34,960 nucleotides of DNA from Rhodospirillaceae bacterium (GCA_002686255.1 NZAZ01000036.1:1-34960), one strand, 5' to 3'. Shown: positions 27,012 to 34,637, counted from the first letter of the stretch. Program-made: numbers and translations. The notes: generated from the letters alone by a model not told the origin.

Positions 27012-28004
27012 ATGAAAACCTTACCAGGACCGTTCCTGGCGTCGGCTCGCCGCCTCATGATGGTAGCGGTACTGGCGGCCGCGTCCCTGTCCTTCGGCGG
27101 CAACGCCGCCAAGGCCCAGGGCGGCGTCGACCTGAGCACCGACAATGTGACTGTCGACCTTAGTGTTATCGAAGATTCCGGCGGCTCGCCGGCAGCGGCA
27201 ATGCCTTATATGGTCCGTCCCCCCGGAACCGGGGTTCGCAGTGGTCTTTTGGTGCCGGGACGGAAAAGTCCCGTGTCACGGCTCCATGTCGCGGTTCCCA
27301 AAAGCCCCCGCATCAAGCTGAAGCCGCCGTCGGCCAAAGGCAAGAAGGCCGCCAAGCGTGTGGCACGGAAAAAGCCCAAACCGAAAAAGCCCGCCATGCC
27401 GGCCGTCGCCGCGGCCAAGCCCCCGGCGCCTCTAACGGCCCGTGTTGCCCGGCCGCCGGAGCCGGCAAAGCCGGCCAGGAAAATGGCAGTGGCCAAGCCT
27501 ACCCCGCCGACCCCACCCCAAGTCAAAAAACCGGTGGTAAAAAAACCGGTCCCACCGCTACCGGTCAAGGCGCCCGAAAAGGCCGCCGAGCCAAAACCGG
27601 CGCCAAAGCCGAAACCGGTAGCGAAGGCGAAGCCGAAACCGGTAGCGAAAGAACAGGCCGCGCTGCCGCCGGCCAAGGAAACCATCAAAACCGGCCGCGT
27701 CCTTCAGGTGGCCTTCGGGGTCACCGCCTCGAAGCTGCCTCCCGAGGCCAAGAACGGCCTGAAAGACCTGGCTGAGAAGCTGAAAGACAAAAAGAACCTA
27801 CGCCTGCAGCTTTTGGCCTATGCCGGCGGTAAGGCCCTTTCCCCCAGCAAGGCCCGCCGGATGTCCCTGTCCAGGGCCTTGTCGGTTCGATCATTCCTTA
27901 TCGAAAACGGGATCCGCAGCACGCGAATTGACGTTCGGGCCTTGGGCAGCAAGACCTCGGAAAAGCCCCTCAATAGGGTCGACGTCAATATCGTCGAAAG
28001 ATGA
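27012..28004 (+). CDS. OmpA-like periplasmic protein with Lys/Pro-rich linker
   Basis: The 330-residue protein has a signal peptide (LMMVAVLAAASLSFGGNAAKAQ) and a short acidic segment. Residues about 95-225 are dominated by Lys, Pro and Ala (KPKPKKPAMPA and many KPxPK units). A C-terminal OmpA-like domain starts near VLQVAFGVTASKLPPEAK and ends LNRVDVNIVER. The domain keeps the helix SRALSVRSFLIENGIRSTRIDVRALG but lacks the usual TDxxG segment (AYAGGK instead), so peptidoglycan binding may be altered. No lipobox was found. It leads a three-gene set with MotA- and MotB-like genes and would span the periplasm. Function unproven. Confidence 0.85.
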   Translation: MKTLPGPFLASARRLMMVAVLAAASLSFGGNAAKAQGGVDLSTDNVTVDLSVIEDSGGSPAAAMPYMVRPPGTGVRSGLLVPGRKSPVSRLHVAVPKSPRIKLKPPSAKGKKAAKRVARKKPKPKKPAMPAVAAAKPPAPLTARVARPPEPAKPARKMAVAKPTPPTPPQVKKPVVKKPVPPLPVKAPEKAAEPKPAPKPKPVAKAKPKPVAKEQAALPPAKETIKTGRVLQVAFGVTASKLPPEAKNGLKDLAEKLKDKKNLRLQLLAYAGGKALSPSKARRMSLSRALSVRSFLIENGIRSTRIDVRALGSKTSEKPLNRVDVNIVER

Positions 28005-28071
28005 TTTCGGCCCTTTCAGGGGTTAATCCCGGGCTCCCCCGAACGCCGCGGAAACAATCTTGAGGGCGACA

Positions 28072-29199
28072 ATGACCCGGCCACGTAAATACCTCATCCG
28101 GATGTTCGTTTTCGTGATCGCCGTCATCGGTTTGTGCGGGTTCCTTTTCCTGCCTCTGCAAGGCGCCTTTATGGCCAACGCGCCGTTAAACGGCCTGATT
28201 GTCGGCGTTTTGGTTATCGGCATCATCTATAACTTCCGCCAGGTGCTGATGCTCTATCCCGAAGTCGCCTGGATCGAAGGATTCCAACAAAACAGCACCC
28301 CCCTTTCCGAACCCCAGCCGCCGAAATTGCTGGCGCCGATGGCGACCATGGTCGGCGATCATAAGGACCGGCTGTCGCTTTCCACCCTGGCGATGCGTTC
28401 CCTGCTGGACGGGATCGTCTCACGCCTGGACGAATCGCGGGATATTTCGCGTTACACCATCGGGCTGCTTATTTTTCTCGGCCTGTTGGGCACGTTTTGG
28501 GGGCTGTTGGAAACGATCGCCTCGATCAGCAATGTCGTCGGTGGGCTCAACGTCGAAGGCGGCGATTCGATCGCCGTTTTCGCCGATCTGAAAAGGGGTT
28601 TGAAGGCGCCCATGGCGGGCATGGGAACGGCGTTTTCAACGTCCCTGTTCGGGCTTGCCGGCTCCTTGGTCCTGGGCTTTCTGGATTTGCAGGCCAATCA
28701 GGCGCAGAACCGGTTTTACAACGACCTCGAGGAATGGCTGTCCACCGTCACCCGGTTGGCGACCAGTTCCTTGTTGGGGGAAAGCGATCAACCGATCCCG
28801 GCCTATGTTCAGGCGCTTTTGGAGCAGACGGCGGAAAGCCTGGAAAACCTGCAACGGACCATCACCCGTGGCGAGGAAAGCCGGATATCGGTCAACAGCA
28901 ACGTCATCGCCCTCGGTGACAAGCTGGAAACCCTGACCGACCACATGCACACCGAACAAACGTTGATGAAAAGCCTGGCCGAAACCCAGATCGAAATGAA
29001 ACCGATTCTGGCCAAAATCGCCGAAGGACCGCCGGCGGCAGGCATGGATGAATCGACGCGATCCCATATTCGCAACCTGGACGTCTACCTGACGCGTTTG
29101 ACCGAAGAACTTTCGAGCGGACGCGAGGAACTGGTCCAACAGCTGCGCAGCGAAATCAAGCTGCTGGCCCGCACCATCGCCGCCTCGGGCGACGATTAG
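28072..29199 (+). CDS. MotA/TolQ/ExbB-family proton channel protein
   Basis: The 375-residue product has four hydrophobic segments: YLIRMFVFVIAVIGLCGFLF, LIVGVLVIGIIYNF, then YTIGLLIFLGLLGTFWGLLE and GTAFSTSLFGLAGSLVLGFL. The last two carry the family's GTFWG and GMGTAFSTSL motifs. A cytoplasmic tail of about 170 residues follows, rich in predicted coiled coil (LLEQTAESLENLQRTITRGEESR and onward). The start is ATG 28072 with GAGGG five bases upstream; a TTG at 28060 is in frame. With the next gene it should form a stator-like ion channel, distinct from TolQR in this window. No flagellar genes are nearby. Confidence 0.88.
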   Translation: MTRPRKYLIRMFVFVIAVIGLCGFLFLPLQGAFMANAPLNGLIVGVLVIGIIYNFRQVLMLYPEVAWIEGFQQNSTPLSEPQPPKLLAPMATMVGDHKDRLSLSTLAMRSLLDGIVSRLDESRDISRYTIGLLIFLGLLGTFWGLLETIASISNVVGGLNVEGGDSIAVFADLKRGLKAPMAGMGTAFSTSLFGLAGSLVLGFLDLQANQAQNRFYNDLEEWLSTVTRLATSSLLGESDQPIPAYVQALLEQTAESLENLQRTITRGEESRISVNSNVIALGDKLETLTDHMHTEQTLMKSLAETQIEMKPILAKIAEGPPAAGMDESTRSHIRNLDVYLTRLTEELSSGREELVQQLRSEIKLLARTIAASGDD

Positions 29200-29218
29200 G
29201 CCGGCCCCCCAGGTTTCC

Positions 29219-30391
29219 ATGGCCGCCCCCGCCCGCCGCCGGCAACGCGCCACCAACATCTGGCCGGGGTTCGTCGACGCCCTGGCGACGCTGTTGATGG
29301 TCATCATGTTTTTGCTGATGGTCTTCGTTCTGGCGCAGTTTTTCCTCGGCCAGGCCCTTTCCGGGCGCGATCAGGCGTTATCCCGGTTGCAAAACAAGGT
29401 CAACGAACTGGCCGAACTTCTGTCGCTTGAAAGGCGCTCCAACAAGGATTTGCGTAAGAACGTCGCGCAATTGTCGGAGGAGTTGCAGATTTCCGTCGCC
29501 CTTCGCGACGACCTGAAAACCACCCTTGGCCAGCTTCGCCGGCGCGCCGAAACGGCGGAACGGGACCTGACGGCGGCGCAGGCGACCATCAAGGCCGACA
29601 AATCGAAAATCGCCGCCCAGTTGGAAGAATTGGCCGACCTGTCCCGGGACATCGCGGCGCTCCGGGCGCTGCGCCAGGAGTTGCAGTCGAAAATCGCCGA
29701 GATGGCGGGCAAGTTAGAGGAATCCGGCAAGGTGCTGTTGGCGGAAAAAGAGCTTTCCAAGAGCGCCCGCGCCCAGGTGGCGCTCCTGAACCAGCAGATG
29801 GCGGCGTTGCGCGAAACGCTGGCGAAAATTTCCGCCGCCCTTGAGGCATCGGAAAAACGGGACGCCGAACAAAAGATCCAAATCGCGTCGCTGGGCAAGC
29901 GCCTGAACGCGGCCCTGGCCAGCAAGGTGCATGAACTGAGCCGTTACCGGTCGGAATTTTTCGGCCGCCTTCGGGACCTGCTGGGGGGGCAAAAAGGGGT
30001 GCGCATCGTCGGCGACCGCTTCGTTTTCCAGTCCGAGGTCCTGTTCGCCAAGGGGGCGGCCGATATCGGCGATGCCGGGAAGAACCAGCTTCTGCAACTG
30101 GCCCGGACACTGAAACAGATATCGCGTGAAATTCCCGCCGATATCGACTGGATCCTGCGCGTCGACGGCCATACGGACAAGGATCCGATCAAGACCGCCC
30201 GGTTTCCCTCGAACTGGGAGCTGTCCTCGGCGCGGGCGATTTCGGTGATCCAATTCCTGATCGATCAGGGGCTGCCCCCCAACCGTCTCGCCGCCACCGG
30301 CTTTGGCGAGTTCCAGCCCCTGGATGACCGCAGCGACGAAATCGCCAAACGCCGGAACCGCCGAATTGAGTTGAAATTAACCCAACGCTGA
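29219..30391 (+). CDS. MotB/OmpA-like stator protein with long coiled coil
   Basis: The 390-residue product has one N-terminal transmembrane helix in WPGFVDALATLLMVIMFLLM. Asp 20 is placed like the proton-carrying Asp of MotB and TolR. About 200 residues of coiled coil follow (LSRLQNKVNELAELLSLERR to about residue 240). The C-terminal OmpA-like domain includes LFAKGAADIGDAGKNQL, VDGHTDKDPI, NWELSSARAISVIQFLIDQG and RRNRRIELKL. Here the peptidoglycan-binding motifs are intact, unlike the first protein of the set. It lies 19 bases after the MotA-like gene, which indicates an operon. Confidence 0.9.
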   Translation: MAAPARRRQRATNIWPGFVDALATLLMVIMFLLMVFVLAQFFLGQALSGRDQALSRLQNKVNELAELLSLERRSNKDLRKNVAQLSEELQISVALRDDLKTTLGQLRRRAETAERDLTAAQATIKADKSKIAAQLEELADLSRDIAALRALRQELQSKIAEMAGKLEESGKVLLAEKELSKSARAQVALLNQQMAALRETLAKISAALEASEKRDAEQKIQIASLGKRLNAALASKVHELSRYRSEFFGRLRDLLGGQKGVRIVGDRFVFQSEVLFAKGAADIGDAGKNQLLQLARTLKQISREIPADIDWILRVDGHTDKDPIKTARFPSNWELSSARAISVIQFLIDQGLPPNRLAATGFGEFQPLDDRSDEIAKRRNRRIELKLTQR

Positions 30392-30456
30392 CCCATTCCC
30401 TATTCCGTACCGAATCTTTTTGAAGGACGGCTCCCAGCCCGGGCTGGCGGCCGTCA

Positions 30457-31698
30457 ATGGGAACCCAGGCATCCATGTTGATTCTCTTTTTCATTGTCTT
30501 CATCGACCTGATCGGCTTCGGCATGATCATTCCGCTGCTGCCTTTCTATGCCGAGTTCTACCAAGCCACCCCGGCCACGGTTGGGCTGGTGATGGCGACG
30601 TATTCGTTCACACAGTTCCTGGCGGCGCCTTTCTGGGGCCGGCTTTCCGATAGGATTGGGCGGCGGCCGGTCCTTTTGATCAGCCTTGCCGGCGCCGCCT
30701 TGTCCTATGTCTGGCTCGGGTTTGCCGAAAGCCTGTGGATGCTGTTCGCGGCCCGGGCCGTCGGTGGCGCCATGGCCGGAAACATTTCCGCCGCCTTCGC
30801 CTACGTCGCCGATATCACGACCCGGGAAAACCGCGCCCAAGGGATGGGCGTCATCGGCGCCGCCTTCGGGCTCGGATTTATCGCCGGGCCGGCCATCGGC
30901 GGCATCCTCGCGGGGTCTGATCCCGTCAATGCCGATTTCCAGAGCCCGGCCTTCGCCGCCGCCGGGCTGTCGGCGGCGGCCTGGATCATGGCCGTGGTGG
31001 TGTTGAAGGAATCGCTGCCGGTTGAAATCCGCCGGAAGCTGGCCGCCCAACCGCCGAAAAAACGCTTAAGGATGTTCCGCGAGGCCCTGGGTCGTCCCCA
31101 CGTCGGGTTGTTGATTCTGATGACCTTTCTGGCGACCTTCGTCTTCGCCGGCCTTGAAGCCACTTTCGCCATGTGGTCCCGGCGGCAGTTCGGTTGGGGG
31201 CCGGAACAAAACGGTTATCTGTTCGCCTTCGTCGGTCTTCTTAGCGCCGCCATCCAGGGTGGTTTGGTCGGCCGGCTGGTGCGCCGGTTCGGCGAAGCGC
31301 GTTTGATTATTCAGGGCGCCGGGGCGCTGGCGGTCGGGGTGTTGCTGATTCCCTTCTCCAACCATATTGCGGTGCTGATAATTGCCATGGCCATTGCCGG
31401 GTACGGCTTTTCCATCGTCTCGCCCCTGTTGAACGGCTTGATCTCGCTTCAGGTCGGCGAAGACGAACAGGGCGGCATCATGGGCGTCACCCGGTCGGCC
31501 TCGACCATGGCGCGGTTTATCGGTCCGGCCTGGGCAGGCCTTCTTTTTGGCGTTTTGGGAAAGGACTGGCCCTATTTCGGCGGCGCCCTGGTCATGTTGG
31601 TCGTCGTGGCCCTGGGCTTAAAGGCCAGGAAAGCCCTCGATCCGACATGTAAAGACCCGGACATCGGGAAATCCTCCCCTGATACCAAGGATCCTTGA
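30457..31698 (+). CDS. MFS transporter, TetA/multidrug-efflux type
   Basis: The 413-residue protein has 12 predicted hydrophobic segments. Motif A is [12 protein letters not shown] (residues 60-71), and the first helix ([23 protein letters not shown]) with its Asp is typical of TetA-like antiporters. The motif C region is [16 protein letters not shown]. The substrate cannot be inferred; such proteins export drugs or metabolites. ATG 30457 lies directly after a GC-rich hairpin (30425-30455) and lacks a clear ribosome site, and an ATG at 30475 is an alternative. The gene is not obviously linked to its neighbours. Confidence 0.88.
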   Translation: MGTQASMLILFFIVFIDLIGFGMIIPLLPFYAEFYQATPATVGLVMATYSFTQFLAAPFWGRLSDRIGRRPVLLISLAGAALSYVWLGFAESLWMLFAARAVGGAMAGNISAAFAYVADITTRENRAQGMGVIGAAFGLGFIAGPAIGGILAGSDPVNADFQSPAFAAAGLSAAAWIMAVVVLKESLPVEIRRKLAAQPPKKRLRMFREALGRPHVGLLILMTFLATFVFAGLEATFAMWSRRQFGWGPEQNGYLFAFVGLLSAAIQGGLVGRLVRRFGEARLIIQGAGALAVGVLLIPFSNHIAVLIIAMAIAGYGFSIVSPLLNGLISLQVGEDEQGGIMGVTRSASTMARFIGPAWAGLLFGVLGKDWPYFGGALVMLVVVALGLKARKALDPTCKDPDIGKSSPDTKDP

Positions 31699-31723
31699 AC
31701 CCCGGGGCGGCTTCCCGTATATA
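31695..31723 (+). promoter_or_regulatory. Sigma-70 promoter of rpmE
   Basis: TTGAAC (31695-31700), a 17-bp spacer and TATATA (31718-31723) form the best promoter match in the window. The -35 box overlaps the stop codon of the MFS gene, and the leader is only about 20 nt. Confidence 0.6.
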
Positions 31724-31750
31724 AGGCGCCTCCAAACCGGGACCGAAATA

Positions 31751-31975
31751 ATGAAAAAAGACACACACCCCGATTATCATCAGATCACCGTCCAGATGAC
31801 CGACGGTTCCACCTACACGACCCGCTCGACCTGGGGCAAGGAAGGCGACACGTTGAAGCTGGACATCGATCCGAAAACCCACCCTGCCTGGACGGGGGTT
31901 CACCGCCTCGTCGACAGCGGCGGCCAATTGGCCAAATTCAATAAGAGGTTTAAGGATTTGGGCCTTAAGGGCTAG
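31751..31975 (+). CDS. rpmE: 50S ribosomal protein L31, zinc-independent form
   Basis: The 74-residue product matches L31: [39 protein letters not shown] and [20 protein letters not shown]. It has no cysteine, so this is the C-minus type without the zinc ribbon; in many bacteria the two forms are exchanged under zinc starvation. In several alphaproteobacteria this cysteine-free form is the only L31, so zinc control cannot be assumed. It has its own promoter. Confidence 0.95.
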   Translation: MKKDTHPDYHQITVQMTDGSTYTTRSTWGKEGDTLKLDIDPKTHPAWTGVHRLVDSGGQLAKFNKRFKDLGLKG

Positions 31976-32037
31976 GCGCGGCCCGAAGCCGCCTCCCCGG
32001 CCCCCGGCCGCCCCGGAAAACAAAATTTCCGCCACCG

Positions 32038-32066
32038 CTTGCGGGCGCAAAACGGCCTTCCTATAT
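32038..32066 (+). promoter_or_regulatory. RpoH (heat-shock) type promoter of hsp20
   Basis: CTTGCGG (32038-32044), 15 bp, then CCTATAT (32060-32066). CTTG plus C(C/T)TATAT-like boxes at this spacing match the alphaproteobacterial sigma-32 consensus. It predicts a 5' leader of about 185 nt. Confidence 0.6.
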
Positions 32067-32227
32067 CAGTCTCGGACGACGGATGCCTTCCCTATAGGGT
32101 CCGGGGTCCCGTAACGCCCGAGGGCCGTCGGCAAGGCTTTTCTCCGCGACGCCCCCCGGGATGAGCAGTGGGGTTCGACCAACAAAGGCCCTGCCCGTGC
32201 GCGGGCGGCCCCGGTGAGCCCCGTAAA

Positions 32228-32257
32228 CCATGTAGCTTCGAAAAGGAGGATATGGCT
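32228..32257 (+). promoter_or_regulatory. Possible RNA thermometer hairpin over the hsp20 ribosome site
   Basis: In the transcript, CCAU (32228-32231) can pair with AUGG (32252-32255), and CUUC (32236-32239) with GAGG of the Shine-Dalgarno (32246-32249). An irregular internal loop lies between and the apical loop is short. ROSE-type thermometers ahead of alphaproteobacterial hsp20 genes mask the ribosome site in this way. Pairing is weak and was judged by eye. Confidence 0.35.
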
Positions 32258-32713
32258 ATGCGTACCATTGATTTCTCTCCCCTCTTCCGTCATTCCGTCG
32301 GCTTTGACCGCATGCAGCGTATGTTGGACGCGGCAACCCGGATGGATTCTTCGGCCAACGCCTACCCGCCCTACAACATCGAACAGGTGGGCGAGGACAA
32401 CTACCGCATTTCCATGGCCGTCGCCGGCTTCGGCGAACAGGATCTGGACGTGACGGTCAAGGAAAACACGCTGGTCGTTTCCGGTAAAATGGCCGACGAG
32501 GACGAGGATGCGACGTATCTTCATCGCGGCATCGCCGGACGCGCCTTCGAGCGCCGGTTCGAACTGGACGATCACATCAAGGTGGTGGGCGGCAGCCTGG
32601 TCAACGGCTTGCTGAACATCGACCTCCGGCGCGAAGTCCCTGAAGAGAAGAAACCGCGCAAGATCGCCATCGAAACCAAGAGCGCCAAGCGGATCGAGAA
32701 AAAGGCCGCCTAA
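32258..32713 (+). CDS. Small heat-shock protein, Hsp20/IbpA family
   Basis: This ATP-independent holdase keeps denatured proteins refoldable. The 151-residue product begins MRTIDFSPLFRHSVGFDRM, a common Hsp20 start in this class. The alpha-crystallin domain runs from about YNIEQVGEDNYRISMAVAGF to LVNGLLNIDLRREVPEE. The conserved GLLNIDL stands for the canonical GxL motif, and a charged tail ends EKKAA. ATG 32258 is preferred over 32252 because GGAGG (32245-32249) is eight bases away and not two. It is regulated by the RpoH-type promoter and possibly the leader structure just upstream. Confidence 0.93.
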   Translation: MRTIDFSPLFRHSVGFDRMQRMLDAATRMDSSANAYPPYNIEQVGEDNYRISMAVAGFGEQDLDVTVKENTLVVSGKMADEDEDATYLHRGIAGRAFERRFELDDHIKVVGGSLVNGLLNIDLRREVPEEKKPRKIAIETKSAKRIEKKAA

Positions 32714-32733
32714 CGTGATTAGCTGATCGACAT

Positions 32734-32763
32734 GGATGGGGAGCGCCAGGGCGCACCCCATCC
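32734..32763 (+). terminator. Long GC-rich hairpin after hsp20
   Basis: GGATGGGG-A-GCGC-CAGG-GCGC-A-CCCCATCC forms an almost perfect 30-nt hairpin 20 bases after the hsp20 stop. No U-tract follows, so it may protect or trim the mRNA 3' end instead of terminating transcription. Confidence 0.45.
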
Positions 32764-32787
32764 ACTCTCGCGGAAGGGATTGGCGGT

Positions 32788-33045
32788 ATGATCGGAAAGA
32801 TGGGTAATATCGAGATTGTGATTTACTGGATCGTCAAGTTGATCCCGGCGGCAGCGCTGTTCTCGCTGTTTTTCACCATGGAAGACAGCTTACGTTGGCT
32901 TGGCCTGTTGGGCACCCTGCCGCTACTATTGGCGACGCAGAAGGGTTGCCCAAGCTGTGGCCCGCTGAACCGATCCTGCGACACGCGGAACAAGGATGAG
33001 GGCGGGGACAGGGGCTATAGCTGGCATCCCTGGCCGGGACACTGA
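32788..33045 (+). CDS. Small membrane protein with C-terminal cysteines, unknown
   Basis: The 85-residue product has two hydrophobic stretches (EIVIYWIVKLIPAAALFSLFF and LRWLGLLGTLPLLLATQ). A soluble tail with CPSCGPLNRSC follows, that is, a CxxC pair plus a third Cys that could bind metal or be redox active. GGAAGGG lies about ten bases upstream of the ATG. It follows the hsp20 gene and its hairpin, so read-through heat-shock expression is possible. It loosely resembles small DUF2892-like inner-membrane proteins, but I cannot assign it. Confidence 0.6.
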   Translation: MIGKMGNIEIVIYWIVKLIPAAALFSLFFTMEDSLRWLGLLGTLPLLLATQKGCPSCGPLNRSCDTRNKDEGGDRGYSWHPWPGH

Positions 33046-33077
33046 CCCGCCGGCCAACGGCCCTGCATGCATCCCGA

Positions 33078-33509
33078 TCAACTGAATTTCTCGAACACGC
33101 CGCGCATGGGCGCCGGGATGGGCTGGGATTTGAGGCTGTCTGAATCCACGAACACATGGACGAAATGCCCGGTTGCCGCGGGGGTCTCGTCGTGTTCCCC
33201 GAACAACGCGATGGCGAAGGTGACACTGGAATTGCCGATCCTTTCAACGCGCAGCCCGGCGTCGACGGTTTCGGGAAAGCTGAGCGGACGGTGAAACCGG
33301 CACAGGATTTCCACCGCCTGCGGGGAAACCGCGTCGTTGATCCAATCGACGCCGGCCTCCTCCATCTGGAACCGGACGACGACGGCCTCGAAATAGCGGT
33401 AATAGAGCACGTTGTTGACATGGCCGAGCATGTCGTTATCGCTCCAACGCGTCGGAATTTGGATCAGGTAGGGAAAATCCTCGCGGGTCTGGCGGGTCGG
33501 GTCGGACAT
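33078..33509 (-). CDS. Acyl-CoA thioesterase, 4HBT hot-dog family
   Basis: The 143-residue hot-dog protein has YLIQIPTRWSDNDMLGHVNNVLYYRYFE, where the DNDxxGHVNN motif holds the catalytic Asp. VEILCRFHRPLSFPETVDAGLRV and [11 protein letters not shown] follow. It belongs to the 4-hydroxybenzoyl-CoA/FcbC-like thioesterases; substrate unknown. ATG 33509 (MSDPTRQT) is chosen by alignment with the neighbour. It is a clear paralogue of the upstream gene and starts 19 bases after that gene's stop, so the pair is a tandem duplication in one operon. Confidence 0.88.
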   Translation of the reverse strand: MSDPTRQTREDFPYLIQIPTRWSDNDMLGHVNNVLYYRYFEAVVVRFQMEEAGVDWINDAVSPQAVEILCRFHRPLSFPETVDAGLRVERIGNSSVTFAIALFGEHDETPAATGHFVHVFVDSDSLKSQPIPAPMRGVFEKFS

Positions 33510-33528
33510 GGCGGGTTTTGCCACCTCC

Positions 33529-33963
33529 CTAAACCTTGATCCGCTCGAGCGCGCTTCGGATGGCGTCCGGAATCGGCGCCGGCCTGCCCGTGGCGCGGTC
33601 GACGAATACATGAACGAAGTGGCCCATGGCGGCGGCGGCGGCGGCGCCTTCCTGGAAGATTCCGATCTCGTAGCGAACGCTCGAATGGCCCAGTTTCCCT
33701 ACCCTCAGGCCCGCTTCGAGGACCTCGGGATAGGCCAGGGGTTTGTTGAATTTGCACATCGTTTCGACAGCCACGCCGATGACGCCGCCGGTCTGGATAT
33801 CGAGACCGCCTTGGTCAATCAAAAAACAATTCACCACGGTGTCGAAATAGGAATAGTAGGTCACGCTGTTGACGTGGCCATAGATGTCATTGTCCGACCA
33901 TCGGGTCTGAATGCTCAGAAAATGGGGGTAGCGGTCCCGGGTTTCGATGCTCTCTTTGCTCAT
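33529..33963 (-). CDS. Acyl-CoA thioesterase, 4HBT hot-dog family (paralogue)
   Basis: The 144-residue product has [54 protein letters not shown] and [16 protein letters not shown]. These match the next gene almost motif for motif. A run of Ala (GAAAAAAAM) interrupts the strand before [10 protein letters not shown], absent from the partner. Hot-dog enzymes act as dimers or tetramers, so a hetero-oligomer of the two is possible. A hairpin (GGGGGC 34007-34012 with GCCCCC 34028-34033) lies in the leader about 45 bases upstream. Confidence 0.88.
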   Translation of the reverse strand: MSKESIETRDRYPHFLSIQTRWSDNDIYGHVNSVTYYSYFDTVVNCFLIDQGGLDIQTGGVIGVAVETMCKFNKPLAYPEVLEAGLRVGKLGHSSVRYEIGIFQEGAAAAAAMGHFVHVFVDRATGRPAPIPDAIRSALERIKV

Positions 33964-34179
33964 GTCACGGGATGCCCCTGGACATCAAAGGGGAGGCAAA
34001 ATTTTTGGGGGCCACCGTCAACCGGCAGCCCCCATTATTTTGTAGCCTCAAACCTGTTAAACTCGCCAGAATTCTTCAACGGCAAAGACACTACCCAAGG
34101 GCGCCCCCGCGGGTCAACCCTTCCAAAGGAGATAAATCGACAAGCAAAACCCGTGCCTTGTTTCTCCATGATCGAGATT

Positions 34180-34210
34180 AAAAAAAAGCGCCGCCCCCGA
34201 AGGGGCGGCG
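34180..34210 (-). terminator. Rho-independent terminator, minus strand
   Basis: A 9-bp perfect GC stem (34202-34210 with 34189-34197, loop UUCG on the minus strand) is followed by eight Ts on the minus strand (34187-34180). It is the clearest intrinsic terminator in the window. No minus-strand protein gene lies directly upstream; the nearest ends at 34638 beyond a plus-strand gene. Confidence 0.85.
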
Positions 34211-34265
34211 AGTTCAACAGGGAGGCGTCGAAGTTGAATGGATGATGTTTTTATCTCATCCACGG
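34180..34265 (-). ncRNA. Candidate small RNA with CCUCCC hairpin loop
   Basis: On the minus strand three hairpins follow each other. The first is TGGATGA/TCATCCA (34256-34262 with 34239-34245, 10-base loop). The second is TTCAAC/GTTGAA (34233-34238 with 34213-34218), whose 14-base loop contains CCTCCC. The third is the terminator stem with its T8 tail. A CCUCCC-type anti-Shine-Dalgarno motif in a hairpin loop is a feature of several alphaproteobacterial sRNAs. The 5' end is unknown; an AT-rich stretch lies at 34288-34302. Confidence 0.5.
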
Positions 34266-34402
34266 AGACACCCTATTCGAGACATCTTAATTTTTATTTA
34301 ATGGCTGGCTCACGGCCCCGGAGCCGGGCCTGAAAGCCTTGGTATTCCGTGCTATGGTGGCTTTATCACTGAACCTGAAGCGCCACCAAGGGAGGAGCGC
34401 CC

Positions 34403-34624
34403 ATGAGCCCGGCCGCCGCGTGGACCCTATTGATCGTCGGCTTCGTTCTGCCCCTCATTCATGTCGGGGTTTCCGCCCGAAGCGGCCCTTGGAAGGCGCC
34501 GCGGGGGTCGGGCTGCCCGATCGGCCCCCGTTGGGGATGGCTGGTGATCGTGTTGCTTTTAGGGCCTATCGGTTGGTTGATGTTCATGACCAAACGCCGG
34601 TCCCGGCCGCCGGCGGCCCCCTGA
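34403..34624 (+). CDS. Small two-helix membrane protein, unknown
   Basis: The 73-residue product has two hydrophobic helices (AAAWTLLIVGFVLPLIHVGV and GWLVIVLLLGPIGWLMFM) separated by a Gly/Pro/Trp-rich loop. It ends in a basic, Pro-rich tail, so both termini probably share one side of the membrane. GGAGG lies about ten bases before the ATG. A TGCTATGGT box at 34350-34358 fits its promoter. No family recognised. Confidence 0.65.
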   Translation: MSPAAAWTLLIVGFVLPLIHVGVSARSGPWKAPRGSGCPIGPRWGWLVIVLLLGPIGWLMFMTKRRSRPPAAP

Positions 34625-34637
34625 TCCCGGCCCCGTC

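Larger units (their letters stand above)
33964..34402. other. Intergenic region with hairpins and an sRNA candidate
   Basis: This 439-bp stretch carries no convincing protein gene. It contains a GGGGGC/GCCCCC hairpin (34007-34033) followed by an ATTATTTT run on the plus strand. A strong minus-strand terminator (34180-34210) and two further hairpins up to 34262 follow. An AT-rich patch (34288-34302) may hold promoter elements, and a TATGGT box at 34353-34358 probably serves the small gene starting at 34403. Confidence 0.5.

Noticed and set aside
27012-30391. A Zorya-type phage defence system
   Set aside because: The MotA- and MotB-like pair recalls ZorAB, but no ZorC, ZorD (helicase) or ZorE-like gene follows; the next gene is an MFS exporter. 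Kept as an uncharacterised envelope module.
30425-30455. Terminator between the MotB-like gene and the MFS gene
   Set aside because: The GACGGC...GCCGTC hairpin is real but has no T-tract and runs into the MFS start codon, so it is more likely a leader structure than a terminator.
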